64,000 bases of DNA from Phlebotomus papatasi (lineage: Eukaryota; Arthropoda; Insecta; Diptera; Psychodidae), in the NCBI RefSeq assembly GCF_024763615.1, contig NW_026604946.1:32917-96916 (forward strand), given 5' to 3'. Positions 43,969-55,732 of the stretch are shown here, piece by piece. Numbering within the stretch: position 1 is the first letter of the stretch; each line of letters opens with the position of its first letter. The position numbers and the translations under genes were made by a program. A model generated the notes under the pieces. It made no database searches. It saw only the letters and a program-made list of their open reading frames with translations, and was not told the DNA's origin.

Positions 43969-44138
43969 AAAGAAATACAATAGGGGCTGATATGGCTTTC
44001 GAACATCTGAGTGAAGAATATTACCCACCAAAATATTTCGAAGATGACCATTGTCATTCTTCCTTTATTCCTTACAATGAGAAGATGTCTTTAAACACAT
44101 CCCGGCCGCTTGGGAAAGCGTTGACAACCCAAGAATAA
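43953..44138 (+). pseudogene. Start of the Pol/protease region, broken
   Basis: A 61-codon frame overlaps the end of gag and stops at 44138. The protease homology continues in a different frame from about 44083, so at least one frameshift separates this piece from the downstream one. Confidence 0.55.
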
Positions 44139-45103
44139 ATGAACGGCCAGAAAAATTTATTAATAACTCCATCTCTTCAGTCAACAATGCAGAAACTGTA
44201 CCACTCATCGAAGTCTATTGTACAGATTCAAGAAATTATGCACCCCTAACCTTATTAATTGACCTTGGTACTCGATCTTCTCTTATAAAAGCAGATTGTT
44301 TAAATGAAAATACCAGATTACTTCCATATATTGGAATTACCGAAGGATCTACTGAAACAATCGGTTCAGCTAACCTTTCAATGTGGTTTAACGATCATTC
44401 GCCTGATTTTAATATAACAGTGAATATTCTACCTTTTGAACACAACATTATATATGATGGTATAATTGGGTATGATGTCCTACCTCAATTAAATGCGATT
44501 GTAGATATGGACGACAGACAAGTTTTCTTCAGAAATTTAAACACCATTGTTAAGCTTAACGACAATTTTAAAATACCTGAGATATTCTTATCAGATGAAA
44601 ACTATGAAACAAAATATAAAAATAAAATGAAAACTAATATTCAAAATGAAATGAATATTGATGAAAAGCTCTGTAAAATAGAAAAACAGAATAATATTAA
44701 GCAAATAAGAACGTATAATGAAGAATTCAATGCATTTACGAAAATATTTGATAAGAATTTCTTAGAGGAACAAATTGAAGAAAATGAAACAATTGAACAC
44801 ATAAGAAACTTGTTTGTTGAAAAGGTTGAAAACCACATGAAAGATGCATTCATAACTGAAAGTTTCAAACAGATACCTAAAGCTTCCAATATTCATGCAA
44901 TTAATAAGGACTTAAACATGTCCTCTTACGATCACCCCAATTCAAATTTTCAAAAAACTCCACATCAATTAAAATCTTCTAATCATGAACAACTCCACAG
45001 CCAATATCAAAAAGAAATACCCAAACCTTACAAAAATGTGAATTTTAAAGATAGTTTTGGGTCTGAAAAATTGAAATTCCGCCGTCGCAAAAGGAAGAAT
45101 TGA
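44084..45103 (+). pseudogene. pol: Aspartic protease remnant with altered active site
   Basis: The frame is open from about 44084 and its first ATG is at 44381. It shows the retropepsin pattern LTLLIDLGTRSSLIK, where the catalytic D-T/S-G reads D-L-G, and the second half IIGYDVLPQLNAIVD, typical of gypsy-group proteases. The Thr/Ser to Leu change should harm catalysis. After about residue 100 the frame becomes a long Asn/Lys/Glu-rich tail ending in a basic RRRKRKN, and no reverse transcriptase follows. A stop codon lies at 45101-45103. Confidence 0.72.
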
Positions 45104-45200
45104 TAATTTTCAATGGTGTAGGGAACATTTTAAGAACAAATCAGGAATCGAACAATACCAAAGCACTATTTTTAACACTAACTCTCAACAATTTTCACAT

Positions 45201-45407
45201 TTGAAAACCTCTCCTTGTTACAGAAAACTTGAAAACATTTTACCTTTCCGAGAACTTTATTTAATTCTACCTGAAATAAATCGAACTGAAATTCAAACAA
45301 ATATACTTAAAAAAAAAATCTCTCCAAAAAGGATTTTAGAAACACTAGCAAAATCATTAAAGCATTCAAAAATGTCTGGATGTTGCGAAGACTTTTGCAA
45401 TCCGTGA
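45201..45407 (+). CDS. Short unassigned frame of element D
   Basis: A 68-codon frame with Lys-rich helices and a C-terminal CCEDFC cluster. Open sequence extends somewhat upstream of the alternative start. No family is recognised; it may be a Pol fragment or chance. Confidence 0.25.
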   Translation: MKTSPCYRKLENILPFRELYLILPEINRTEIQTNILKKKISPKRILETLAKSLKHSKMSGCCEDFCNP

Positions 45408-46027
45408 GTAAGAATTGATACTTCACAAGTCTTCAATCACTTTATTTCAATAAAGTATATTTAAAAAAAAGAAGTTTCCTAGCTAACTTATATTCGAATT
45501 TCAGATTTAAGTAATACCGTTTTAATTTCACTCTCGTGAGAAGAGTTCTAAGATCAAATATATTTTCAAATCTAAAGTATGATATTTCTTTCATTAATAA
45601 AAATTATTAAGGACCAAGTCCTCTGGGTCAAATAAATTCAAGAGTTAGTAAGCTATATTTGTTTTTTATGAAGGGATTCATAGGGTTCACTCGTGATGAA
45701 CTCCAATGACTTGAAACAGAATGGCGACTGACTCAATGACTGAGTAACTATTTTGCGCGTTGATTGTCACTACAACATAAACCCACATTTCAATTAATTT
45801 CTTCAGACTAGATAATTCAATTCTCACTTAAATCTCAAATGGGCTCCGTTTGCTTCCACAAATCTCAAGCTATTTTACGAGTTTACAACTTGTAATTTAG
45901 TTAACAAAATTCATTCTATCGCCATACTGAAATTCTTCAAATTAACCTACGAAGTCGAATAACTCTTTTTCCTGACTAAAGACTTAGTTAGATCTTCTCC
46001 CAAGCAACAGTTAAACCTATCCAAAAA

Positions 46028-46235
46028 TTAATAATAATAATCATCAACATCATCATGTTCAACCGCTTATCCCAATTATGGTCGCGAGTCCATGATATCC
46101 AATTTAGCAGCCCACACTAATTGGTCCTGCGCCACTTCAGGAAGATGTTTAGGTTCGATCCAAAGGCGCTCCAGAGCAAGATTCTGAATTTAATTCAGCC
46201 ACCTTGTCCTGGGTCTGCCTCGAGGTCGACGCCTC
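46028..46235 (-). pseudogene. 3' end of an RTE-like LINE, minus strand
   Basis: The minus strand encodes RRRRPRGRPRTRWLN and a following segment matching the fragment at 1038-1202, and ends in a (TGATGATGT)-like simple repeat. An in-frame stop follows RTRWLN, so it is a dead, truncated copy. Confidence 0.75.
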
Positions 46236-47439
46236 CTGACAATAACAACAACAAACTTTCAAATTCATTCGCCAGTTAGCGCTCGCGTTTCCAACAATAA
46301 TAATAAAATATTAAATTGAATTGCAGTAAAAGAGTTCACCTATAAAAGTGAAACTTTATTTGAAAATATTTGTCATCTTCTTTCATTTGTTTTAAAAATC
46401 GGAAGTACTGTAAGGTACAATGCTTTATAAATTCATTTTCATATATTATATGAAGTCATATAAAACTTAAAGATTTTCAATATGAAGACCGGATTCGTAT
46501 CTGAAGCTCAAAAAAAAAATACATTTATACAGAAATATTTCCCATATTTGCGAAAATATTCAAAACTATCAAGATCAAGAGCTAAGTTTGCAATTATACA
46601 ATGTAACAAAAATTCTTAAATTATTTAAAAATTTCAGTAAAACATAACACATAAGAATTTTTGCTTCAATCTTAATCTATAACTAATAAATGATATCAGT
46701 TACCCGAAAATATTACTATCTTTTACCTTGAAGACAGAACTGTTCAATTAACGTACTGTACTGGAGAAAACCCGTATATACAATTTAAAAGAGTTTACCC
46801 ACTTCACGCACCCTTTCGTGAAATAATAACTAACCAATGACCATGATAGTGTATCCAACACCTTTGAAAGAAATTACTGGACTCAGATACAAGATTTAGA
46901 TTTAGTGTATCGTAAAAGATGATACTTTAATTCAATATTCCTTCAGTCAGAAAACAAAATTTATTGCATATCCAGTAAAGAATTCCTGCATAAAATAGAT
47001 GCCAAGCCGTTAATGATAACGTCCATCACTAATATCTGTTCCCTGTAAATTCTGTTAACGTTTTCTACGCCATTTAGCAAATAAATGATTACAAGCCTTT
47101 ACAAGCCTTCTACATGGACTTTCCTATAAAAGGATACTAATAACTTTTAGTAAAAAAGAAAAGCATCTCAAAATCTTAAAGAAACAAATTGACGACACAA
47201 GAAGTTTACCAAATACTTTTTGAATTTTCAAAAGTCTGGAAGCCTCCAAGAAAAATAATAATAAAACTATTGTCGTTTCAATTATCGGAATATTGCTCAC
47301 ATGCTTATCCGAGTCATTTTTGTATTCTTAGAAAATGTTTCTGCTAAACAAAAAAGAAACAAAACCTACCCCTGAACTCCCTGACTACGAAAAATATTAA
47401 CTCAAACATAGCATTTAACTTCATATATTCTCCCACTCC

Positions 47440-47716
47440 TTCAATGGGCACTCAATGGGTCAAGTGATAGAGCACACGCTCTATGATGCAAGTGTTCCGG
47501 GTTCGAGTCCCCTAGGTCACCAGGAATTTTCTTGGCATTAAATGTTCGAATTGTATCCAGTAAGCTACACTGCACTTGATTCCATGGGGCATGAGACTGA
47601 CAATCACATCCCGTATAAAAAAAAAAAAATAAAACGTGTCTATAAATCTCCTTGTGGCAAGGCCTAGATCCTTCATGGAATATTGTGCCAGCATTATATA
47701 TTATTATTATTATTAT
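47440..47716 (+). mobile_element. tRNA-derived SINE
   Basis: The head resembles a tRNA gene: an A-box-like GGGTCAAGTGATAGAGCA and a B box GGTTCGAGTCC, 30-35 bases apart, which form an internal RNA polymerase III promoter. A ~170-bp body follows, with a poly-A stretch at about 47618, and the copy ends in a (TAT)n simple repeat (47697-47715). The tRNA part lacks clean stems, so it is not a working tRNA gene. Confidence 0.75.
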
Positions 47717-48443
47717 TCTCCAACACTTGAATGAAATAAAATTCACTAAATCCTCCTTAAACTCTTCGCAGTTATATGATGCTTAAACTCTTCTCGATCG
47801 CAGTTATATCTTGCATGCCCATTTTATCATTGTATCAAGATTATTTTAGTCCAGAATTTAATCGGATTCTAGAAAAAAAGGTCTTAAATTTAAGCATCCT
47901 TTTGTAATCATCCACAAGAATTTGATTGTTTCTAAATAATTAGAAAAAAAATGTTTTTCCCAGAACATCTATATTTTTCCACTATTACTCAGTGGCACCC
48001 AGAATCCCAAAAGATGCGTGAGGGTTAAATAACTGTAAACATACTAATCAGCATCTCTAGGGAACAGTTTTCAAAACAATTTTCGAAAAGAATTACAATA
48101 GAAATGTTACTTAGAAAAGTAGTACTACGCAGCTTAATAATATAATGAAAGCTCGTTTGTACGCAAATTCAAAATTCAATAATTTTAAATAAGAATCGCT
48201 TAATCATCCGATGTATTCGCTTAATTTTTTTTCTATATAATCTGGATTAATCTTGGATGCGCTATAAACTGCCCAAATTCGGACCAAAAAAGAGAAAAAA
48301 GAAAAACAAAATCTCAATATAATTAAAGGAGATAGCTGAAATCATTAGTATACAGGAGTAATATATACATAAATGTAAATATATATATAGATATGTGAAA
48401 GCATAAATGCTTTTCTTATGGGGGGAGGAGGTCCCTCGGGACA

Positions 48444-48444
<1 letters not shown>

Positions 48445-48475
<31 letters not shown>
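48445..48475. repeat. (AT)n microsatellite
   Basis: About 15 AT dinucleotides in an already AT-rich stretch. Confidence 0.95.
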
Positions 48476-49179
48476 CAAATTATAAAGGAAAATTTTTATC
48501 ACAAGAATGTATAATCAAAAATTTTATAATCAAATATTATTTCAAATTATAAACAAATTATCACATATTACTATCAAATATCAGTTATACAAAAACATTA
48601 TAACGAAGAGTGGAAATTTGTTATGAAATAATTTAAAATTAATGAAAAAGTCTCGAATAAATGTTAAAGTGGCAAAGTATATTGTTAGCAGACTGAAGAC
48701 AAAATTTCAAATTGTAAGAGGAAGACCCAAATCAATAATCGAAAGTTTTGGTAAAAATTCAAAGTCTTTCAATTTGAAAAGAAACGAGTTCTCTGCTGCA
48801 ACTACAAAGCTGTAACTACATAAAATTCCTTAGATGCATATTACATAGTATCACATACTTCTAATAAAATATATGTATCAGGGAAAACCATACTCTTATA
48901 ATCAGTTATAAAAAGAGACACATTAATCTCAAGACATTATACTTCAAAAATACATAATCATATGCTAACCAAATTTTATATTCAACATTTTCAATATATT
49001 ATATTATACTAACACCTCTATATAAATAATAAAAAAAAGTAAACCAAATGATTGTAACAGCAGCCATAAATATATGAACTGTAAACACAATTATGTAATC
49101 TCAGATATATTTGTAATGTAAAAGACACTTTTCCCTAAAACAAAAAAAAAACAAAGAAACACCCGAACCTCCTTCTTCT

Positions 49180-49192
49180 AAGGGGAAAGGAA
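49180..49192 (+). promoter_or_regulatory. Polypurine tract of element D
   Basis: AAGGGGAAAGGAA lies directly before the 3' LTR, the position where plus-strand DNA synthesis is primed. Confidence 0.85.
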
Positions 49193-49793
49193 TGTAGTGA
49201 TCCAAATCTTATGGATCACTCTGTAAGAATATTGGGCGAAATTTAAGATGATTTGTAATGATCCATATTCTATGGATCACTCTGCGAAGATAATTTATGG
49301 GAGTTGACGAAGATCAAACCCAAAGAGAAATAAAAAGAGTTCGATGGAGGAATTCTCACTTGGAGAATGACAAAAAAAATAAGAGACCATCGCGCAGAGA
49401 TAATTTACGATCATAATTTATGAGATGTCCACATTTCGTGGGTGCAGGTGCAGTACAAAAAATAGAGACAAAAATAGCACACAACCAATAGTAAAATAAA
49501 AAAGGGCATATCGCAAACAACAGTAAGAAAAATAGGGTTCAATGATTGGAGAACAGTGTCTTATATAGCTGAGATTATGGTATAAAAGGGCTGCCGAAAT
49601 TAGTATAATTGTTCAGTTGCCAGTGACTTCTCTTGAGATCACTGGTTGTAATTCAAGAAGTGAAATAAATACTTTTGGTGCCAACACCCTTTGTTATTCA
49701 CTATCCGCTGGACCGATCCGACTGGAGGATTTCCTGAGGTGGACGTGTACTTGGAGAAAAATTTTCAATTTTCTAAAAAACCACGGCACTACA
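49193..49793 (+). repeat. 3' LTR of element D
   Basis: 601 bp, identical in length to the 5' LTR and differing at one position noticed. It starts TGTAGTG and ends CACTACA, then AGAG. Confidence 0.95.
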
Positions 49794-49797
49794 AGAG

Positions 49798-50265
49798 GAT
49801 AGTTGTTGTTGTCAAAATTCTCCATCGGAAATATTTTCTTTATTTAAACAAAAATCCGTATCAAACTGGTTCGTGATAATGTCTATAATGGTAATGTCTA
49901 TGATGATAATGAGTGTGATTAAAGATCTGAAAAGAGGTAGTCAGCCATAATTATATATTTTATTCTAACCCTAACCTTTCATACCTGAGCAGTCGACTTG
50001 CCCTCTTTAAATCGCTATAAATCCTTTTTCCTTTCAATATAAATTTTCCTATAAATAGAACATTCTATAAGCTTGCATAATCCCTATTTTCCTTGTTTCC
50101 TACTTATAGGTTTTCAATAGATTTCACAGATTCTAGTCTCGCGTGTTCGTCCTCGGAATCTCTTTCACAAAATGACATTTCATTTCTGCTATGGCAACAC
50201 TAAACTAAACAATGGCTGACCCCTCACATTTAGTACATTCGCATTTCAAATTCGAATCTGCAACA
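49798..50265. other. Probable inserted DNA inside LINE element C
   Basis: This 0.47-kb stretch separates the endonuclease start from its continuation at about 50266 and shows no LINE coding sense. It looks like a further insertion of unknown class; its borders are not resolved. Confidence 0.4.
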
Positions 50266-52058
50266 ATAGTAAAGACAAATTCATCGTTCTTAGAGGCGAC
50301 ATGAACGCAAGAATAGGAGTTTTAGGGAGTACTACTGTGCAAGAACGAGGACCACTGGATAAGAGGACTACAAAAGACCCAGTAATAAATAATGAAGGGA
50401 AGGACTGGATAGCCCTAGCTGAACGAAATGGTCTGTCGTTTCTAAACGGAAATAAAGAAGGTGATTTAAATGGTAGCTTCACGTTTATGGGGTACAGAGG
50501 TCAAACAGTAATAGATTATACATTCGCGGACCAAAGGGCATGGGAAAGGATACAAAAATTTGAGATAGTAGAAAGGACGGAATCAGATCATTTCCCACAA
50601 GTTATGGTATTAGAGGGTAACTACATAAATAAAAGGGAGAAAGACGAGAAGGTTTTTAAGCAAATTTGGACAGAAGCAGGAAAGCAAAAATTTAAAGAAA
50701 ACCTTAAATTGAGAATGCAGGAGATCGCTGTGAACAAAGATATTGCAAGTTTGGAAAAAACATTAGGAAAATGCGTCATTGGTAGGAAACATAAACGAAA
50801 ATCAATGTTTCAATGTGTATGGTGGGACAGAGAATGTTGGGAAGGAAGAGTACAAGTCTCATCTATGTTAAGAAGATGGAAAAGTGGAGCAGTTCAAGCT
50901 GACGAATACCTTAAAATGAGAAGAGAATACAAAAGTGTGTGTAAAAGGAAAAAAAGAGAAGCGGAGGAAAAGCTAAAAAATAAGCTAAAGAAAATGAAAA
51001 ATATAAATAGTGCATGGGATCATATAAATAGGTATAGAAAGTCTAAAAAGAACAGGAAGGACGAGAGCATTACACCGGAGGAGTGGGAAGCACACTTCAG
51101 AGGACTTCTGAATGTGCAGCAAGACAGGCAAATAATTATGGAAGCAAGAATCGTAAACACAGAAGAAATAGATAGAATATCAGAAGGGGAAATTGAAAAT
51201 GCAATTGAAAAAATCAAAAATAGGAAAGCACCTGGTACGGATGGAGTAAGACCAGAGCTATGGAAGAATGCAGATAAAGCAGTTAGAGACAGGATGAGAG
51301 AGCATTTTAATGAAATCATGGACGGTGCCGAAGTTCCCGATAAATGGACAAAAGCTATTATCTGGCCTATTCTCAAAAAAGGAGACAAAACTAAGGTTGA
51401 AAATTATAGAGGAATATCGTTGCTCAACACAAGTTATAAAATTTCTGCCATGATCCTGGCAGAAAGACTCAAGAATGAGGTTGACAGATTAGGCATTTTA
51501 CCGGAGACACAATCAGGATTCAGATCAGGAAGATCAACGATGGATAATATATTCATTTTGAACTACGTCGCCCAGCGAGCATTAGCACTTAACAAAAAAT
51601 TGTATGTGGTTTTTGTTGATATCAAAGCAGCTTTTGACAATATAATCAGGGAAAACTTATGGGAAAAAATTAGGAAAAGTGGCGTGAACTTACAGCTGAT
51701 AAACGCTATAAGAAAGTTTTATAGAAGTACATATATGGAAGTAGAGGGAAGAGTATTTGCAACGAATAGAGGAGTACGTCAGGGATGTCCATTAAGTCCT
51801 CTTCTATTCGCAATTTATATAAGAGAAGTAGAGAATGTTTTAAAAAATGGAATTTTTGGAGGAGTTCAAATTGGAGGTACAAGAATCTTCACCATGGCTT
51901 ATGCTGACGATCTCATACTTATGGCAAGTACGGCAAGAGAGTTGAAGCAAATGTTAAAATCTTTTGAAACTTACCTGGGAGATATAGGATTGCAATTAAG
52001 CGTGGAAAAAACTAAGACTATGGTTTTTAGTAGAGGTGGAAGAATTAGTAAAGAGAGA
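50266..52058 (+). pseudogene. LINE endonuclease end and reverse transcriptase, piece 2 (element C)
   Basis: About 600 codons are open without a stop. The endonuclease continues with GDMNARIG and the catalytic SDHFP motif near residue 100. A basic linker (KRKKREAEEK) follows. The reverse transcriptase shows RKAPGTDGVRPE, KGDKTKVENYRGISLLN, QSGFRSGRSTMDNI, FVDIKAAFDN (motif A), RQGCPLSPLLFAIYI (motif B) and MAYADDLILMA (motif C, catalytic ADD), then KTKTMVFSRGG. The clade is uncertain among insect non-LTR groups. The residues needed for catalysis are present, so the damage is due to insertions. The piece ends at AGAGA (52054-52058). Confidence 0.88.
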
Positions 52059-54533
52059 TTGTACGCAATTGTACGAACCTTTCAATGGAAAGAAATGCAA
52101 TGTTAATTAATGTCCTGCCAGATATTGCTACTTGGGTATTGTGCAATGAATCAGTTACCTATCAATGATATGGGAAAGCCGTTAACTTAAAGGGACAGAT
52201 AATCCTAACCGGCTTATGTAGGTGAGATTCTTAACGTGAGCTAACTCGGAGTGCATGCAAATTCGATTTAGAGCTGAAGTTGGGAGACGCCATTCAGTTA
52301 TCTTGAATAAAATTCGTGAAATTATACAAATTGAGTATTTAAACCAAAATATCAAGGATTTGGATGAACTGACAGAAAAGTGTTATATGGGTGAAATGTA
52401 GACCAGAATGTTCTCTATAATTTTTCCATAGAACATGATCTCATCGATTACTCAGAAGCCAAGATAATCGAGGTTTTTTGTTTCTTAACTCATTTTTTCA
52501 TCCATCAGAGTGCCCCAAGTAGTCATTTTTTGAACTTCAACTATATCAAAGAATTGTTGTATTCTGTGGGACTTTCCATTTAAAACCCTATTTTAAGTGT
52601 CTTGGTGGAGTAGAGGCAGTCAAATTGGCATCTGAGTGATTTCAAAGCGTTATTATGGGAAAAATCAATTTTTTCACACTTAAACGGCAAAATCGGAGTG
52701 ATAGCGTAGTCTGACCGGAAAATGATGTATGGACGAAATGTAGAGACAAATGTCTTCTACAATTATGTCGAAGTAATCATCAAAATCGGTTCAGCGACAG
52801 TCGAGATAATTGAGGTTATGTGATATTGAAATTCGTTTTTTGACTGTGGCGCCCCTGGTGTTGGTCCCACGAAGTTCAAATGTTCTAGAAAGTTGTAGCA
52901 TTTGGTGAGATCTTTCGTTTAAGCCCTCATTCATCAAAATCGGTCACATAGAACCGGAGATATGATTTTTTGAATTTTGTGAACTTTGACCCCTCATATC
53001 TCCGGTTCTATTGAAACCACAGCGCACATACGCACCATTTTGGAAACGTCCTAGACTGGACTACAACATACTAAAATTTCATTAACTTGCACAATGCCGT
53101 TTTTGAGAAAAGTGACTTTGAATTTCGATGAATTTTGACGCTATCACAGCGCCACCTGTAGTGACTTTTTGAACTTCCATCTAAAAGTGCTCATCGAGAC
53201 GAAACCAAAAAGGTAAAATTTATGTCGATATGTTAATTAGAACCGGAGATAGAGGCCGGTCAATGTTCGAACTTTGACCCCTTATAGCTCGGGTCAGGGG
53301 TTATGGATCGACTTAAGGTTTTTTTTGTTTGATAGGTATAATCAACGGCTACAACATACTAAAATTTCAGCCCGATTGCATAAGGAATTTTTGAGTTATT
53401 TAACTTTTAAGATTTAAAAATTTTCTTTTTAATAATAGCGCCCCTAGCGGTGGTTTTATGAACTTGTGATGTTAGAAGAAGAAGTGGCATTTCACGAGAG
53501 CTTTCCAAAAAGCCCTCACTTTTTAAATTCTGACAATTAGAACAGGAGTTATGGCCATTTTAAGAATTTTTTTGGACCCTTATAGCTCGGGTCAGGGGGG
53601 TCGGGGGACCTTAAGTTTGGTATTGATGGAAAGCTCTAAGGCCCAGCTATAACATACTAAAATTTGAGCCCGCTCGATGCCATAGGGCCGGAGCTATTGA
53701 GAAAACAAAAAAAGGGGGGTCTTCAAAATGTCGGAAGGAGGGGTGGGGGGTGGGGGGTCAATGCACCATGTTGCAATTTTCACCCGATATATAACCTTTG
53801 CCGAAAACCGCAAGTCGATATCTTTTTTAGTTTAGGAGCTATTAAGCTCCAAACAGCGGTCGGGAACGTAACTTAGCCCCCCATATATTCGTGATCAGGA
53901 AGTGGCGAAACACATTTTGGCCAAGTTTGAGCGCGATCGGAGGACATGAAATTTTGTTAGGATTATAGTAGGTGAGATTGTTAAGAATCTCACCTAATAT
54001 GCCCTCTGAATATCTTCTCCTCGATTAAAGTGGTGTAAATTACATGTGGAAAAGCCAAAGATGTTATTGGAACCTATGCTAATGTTATCCTTGAGCCTAT
54101 GCGGCCGAAGGAGTAAAAAATTCTCTCCTTATGGGCTGTGGATCCTTGGAAAAGGCTCAAGAGAGTCCGATGCTGCGATGAGACAAAGAAGCTCCAGGAG
54201 AACACACGAGGTACAATCCCACCAGAGAAGCGACAATTCCACTCTAACTTGCTAATTTCACCACAAGATTTATTTTCCTCCACCAAATTTACAGTCTTTC
54301 CAATGACCTTAGATAATTTTATAGATTAAATTCACTTTGCTTTACATTTAATTCACCTTTTTTTTCTTCTCACAAAAAATATCGCCTTTTTCTTTTTGCT
54401 GTCAAAAACGGAAGTAGCTGACTTTTTTCTCTCATGATGCAAAAGCTGCATGGCTCTTGCGCAATGCAAAAATTTCCCTGCGCCCGATAAATAAATATCC
54501 CCACAATTCAAATTGCATACGTCCGTAACGGAC
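52059..54533. mobile_element. Insertion in LINE element C that itself hosts H copy 10
   Basis: AGAGA is found at both borders (52054-52058 and 54534-54538), and joining across them gives continuous LINE coding sense. Without the H copy the insertion is about 670 bp. No frame or clear terminal repeat identifies it. Confidence 0.55.
52190..53997 (+). mobile_element. Element H copy 10, full length
   Basis: It begins AAGGGACAGATAATCC at 52190 and ends CACCTAA at 53997 (1,808 bp), with TA on each side. The module motifs lie at 52849, 53149 and 53438, about 295 bp apart. The GC tract is almost lost here (GCGGTCGGG near 53857), the opposite extreme from copy 9. Confidence 0.92.
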
Positions 54534-54538
54534 AGAGA

Positions 54539-55064
54539 TGGAGATGGGGAAATCAGGAACTGGAAGAAGTGAAAACGTATAAGTATTTGGGGTACATCGT
54601 GAAAAATAATGGTAAAAACAGTGATCATTTAAGGGAGCAAGTCAAAAAGGCACAGCAGAAACTGAGACAAATTTGGAACATAGAAGAGCAACAATTTAAG
54701 GATAATTTCGGTATAAGGAAGGAAATGTTCAACAGTTTGATAAGAAGCGGAATGCTCTACGGATGTGAAATTTAGGGATATGAAAGTCGCGGGGAGCTAG
54801 AAGTGAACCAGAGTAAAATATTTTAAATGGGTACTAGGACTTAAGCAGAGTACAAAAAAAGCAATTTTAAAATCGGAAACTAAAATGGAAAGGATAGCAA
54901 CGGTAGCAGCTAGCAGAGCAATCAAGTTCGAGGAAAATATTAAAAGAAGTCCGAACAAGATGTTGAAAGAATGTGTAAAAGAGATGAGGAGAAATGATCA
55001 ACCGGAATCAACATGGAAGAAAAGTAGAAGGAAGTTCCTAGAAAGAGTTGGTTACTCTGAAATT
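54539..55064 (+). pseudogene. LINE C-terminal region, piece 3 (element C)
   Basis: The frame continues with KTYKYLGYIVKNNG, the post-catalytic segment of LINE reverse transcriptases, then an Arg/Lys-rich C-terminus in another frame (MERIATVAASRAIKFEEN). A TAG replaces a probable Trp codon after GCEI, and at least one frameshift follows near 54820. The piece ends abruptly at the solo LTR. Confidence 0.78.
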
Positions 55065-55665
55065 GTAGTGATCCAAATCTTATGGATCACTCTGTAAAAT
55101 TATTTGATGGAATTTAAGATGATCTGTAATGATCCATATTCTATGGATCACTCTGCGAAGATAATTTATGGGATTTGACGAAGATCAAGACCAAAGACAA
55201 ATTAAAAATAGTTCGATGGAGAAATTCTCACTTGGAGAATGACAAAAAAATAAGGAGCCATCGCGCAGAGATAATTTACGATCATAATTTATGAGATGTC
55301 CACATCTCGTGGGTGCAGGTGCAGTACAAAAAAATAGAGCCAAAAATAGCACACAACCAATAGTAAAATAAAAAAAGGAATAACGCAAACAGCAGTAAGA
55401 AAAATAGGGTTCAATGATTGGAGAATTGTGTCTTCTATAGCTGAGATTCTGGTATAAAAGGGCTGCCGAAATTAGTGTAATTGTTCAGTTGCCAGTGACT
55501 TCTCTTGAGATCACTGGTTGTAATTCAAGAAGTGAAATAAATACTATTGGTGCCAATACCTTTTGTTATTCACTATCTACTGGACCGATCCGACTGGAGG
55601 ATTTCCTGAGGTGGACGTGTACTTGGAGAAAAATGTTCAATTTCCCAAAAAACCACGGCACTACA
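55065..55665 (+). repeat. Solo LTR related to element D
   Basis: This 601-bp LTR has the same ends and promoter layout as the LTRs of element D but differs at many positions. No internal region is attached. The flanking bases (AAAT left, TTTT right) do not form a target duplication. Confidence 0.92.
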
Positions 55666-55732
55666 TTTTATGCATTTCTCGTCCAATTTTCTTAATTTTC
55701 CAGTGAAATTTTGCACATATCAAGCCTGAAAG
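55666..55732 (+). repeat. Isolated fragment of the 147-bp satellite
   Basis: The bases directly after the solo LTR match about 67 bp of the satellite monomer (TTTTATGCATTTCTCGTCCA to AAGCCTGAAAG), 2.7 kb away from the main array. Confidence 0.92.

Larger units (their letters stand above)
45408..49179 (+). other. Non-coding interior of LTR element D
   Basis: No reverse transcriptase, RNase H, integrase or envelope motif was recognised in 3.8 kb of AT-rich DNA. It contains an inverted RTE-like fragment (46028-46235), a tRNA-derived SINE (47440-47716) and an AT microsatellite (48445-48475). The region looks like a degenerate or replaced pol, as in large retrotransposon derivatives. Confidence 0.6.
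41930..49793 (+). mobile_element. 7.86-kb LTR retrotransposon (element D), inserted in LINE element C
   Basis: Two 601-bp LTRs (41930-42530 and 49193-49793) bound the element and AGAG is duplicated on each side (41926-41929, 49794-49797). It has a tRNA-Val-type primer site, an intact gag, a broken protease region and a polypurine tract. No reverse transcriptase, RNase H or integrase is recognisable in the 3.8 kb after the last frame. By eye the LTRs differ at one position (T at about 42440, C in the other), so the insertion is recent. Confidence 0.9.

Noticed and set aside
47440..47520. Functional tRNA gene
   Set aside because: A and B boxes are present but the arms pair poorly and a SINE body with a simple-repeat tail follows.
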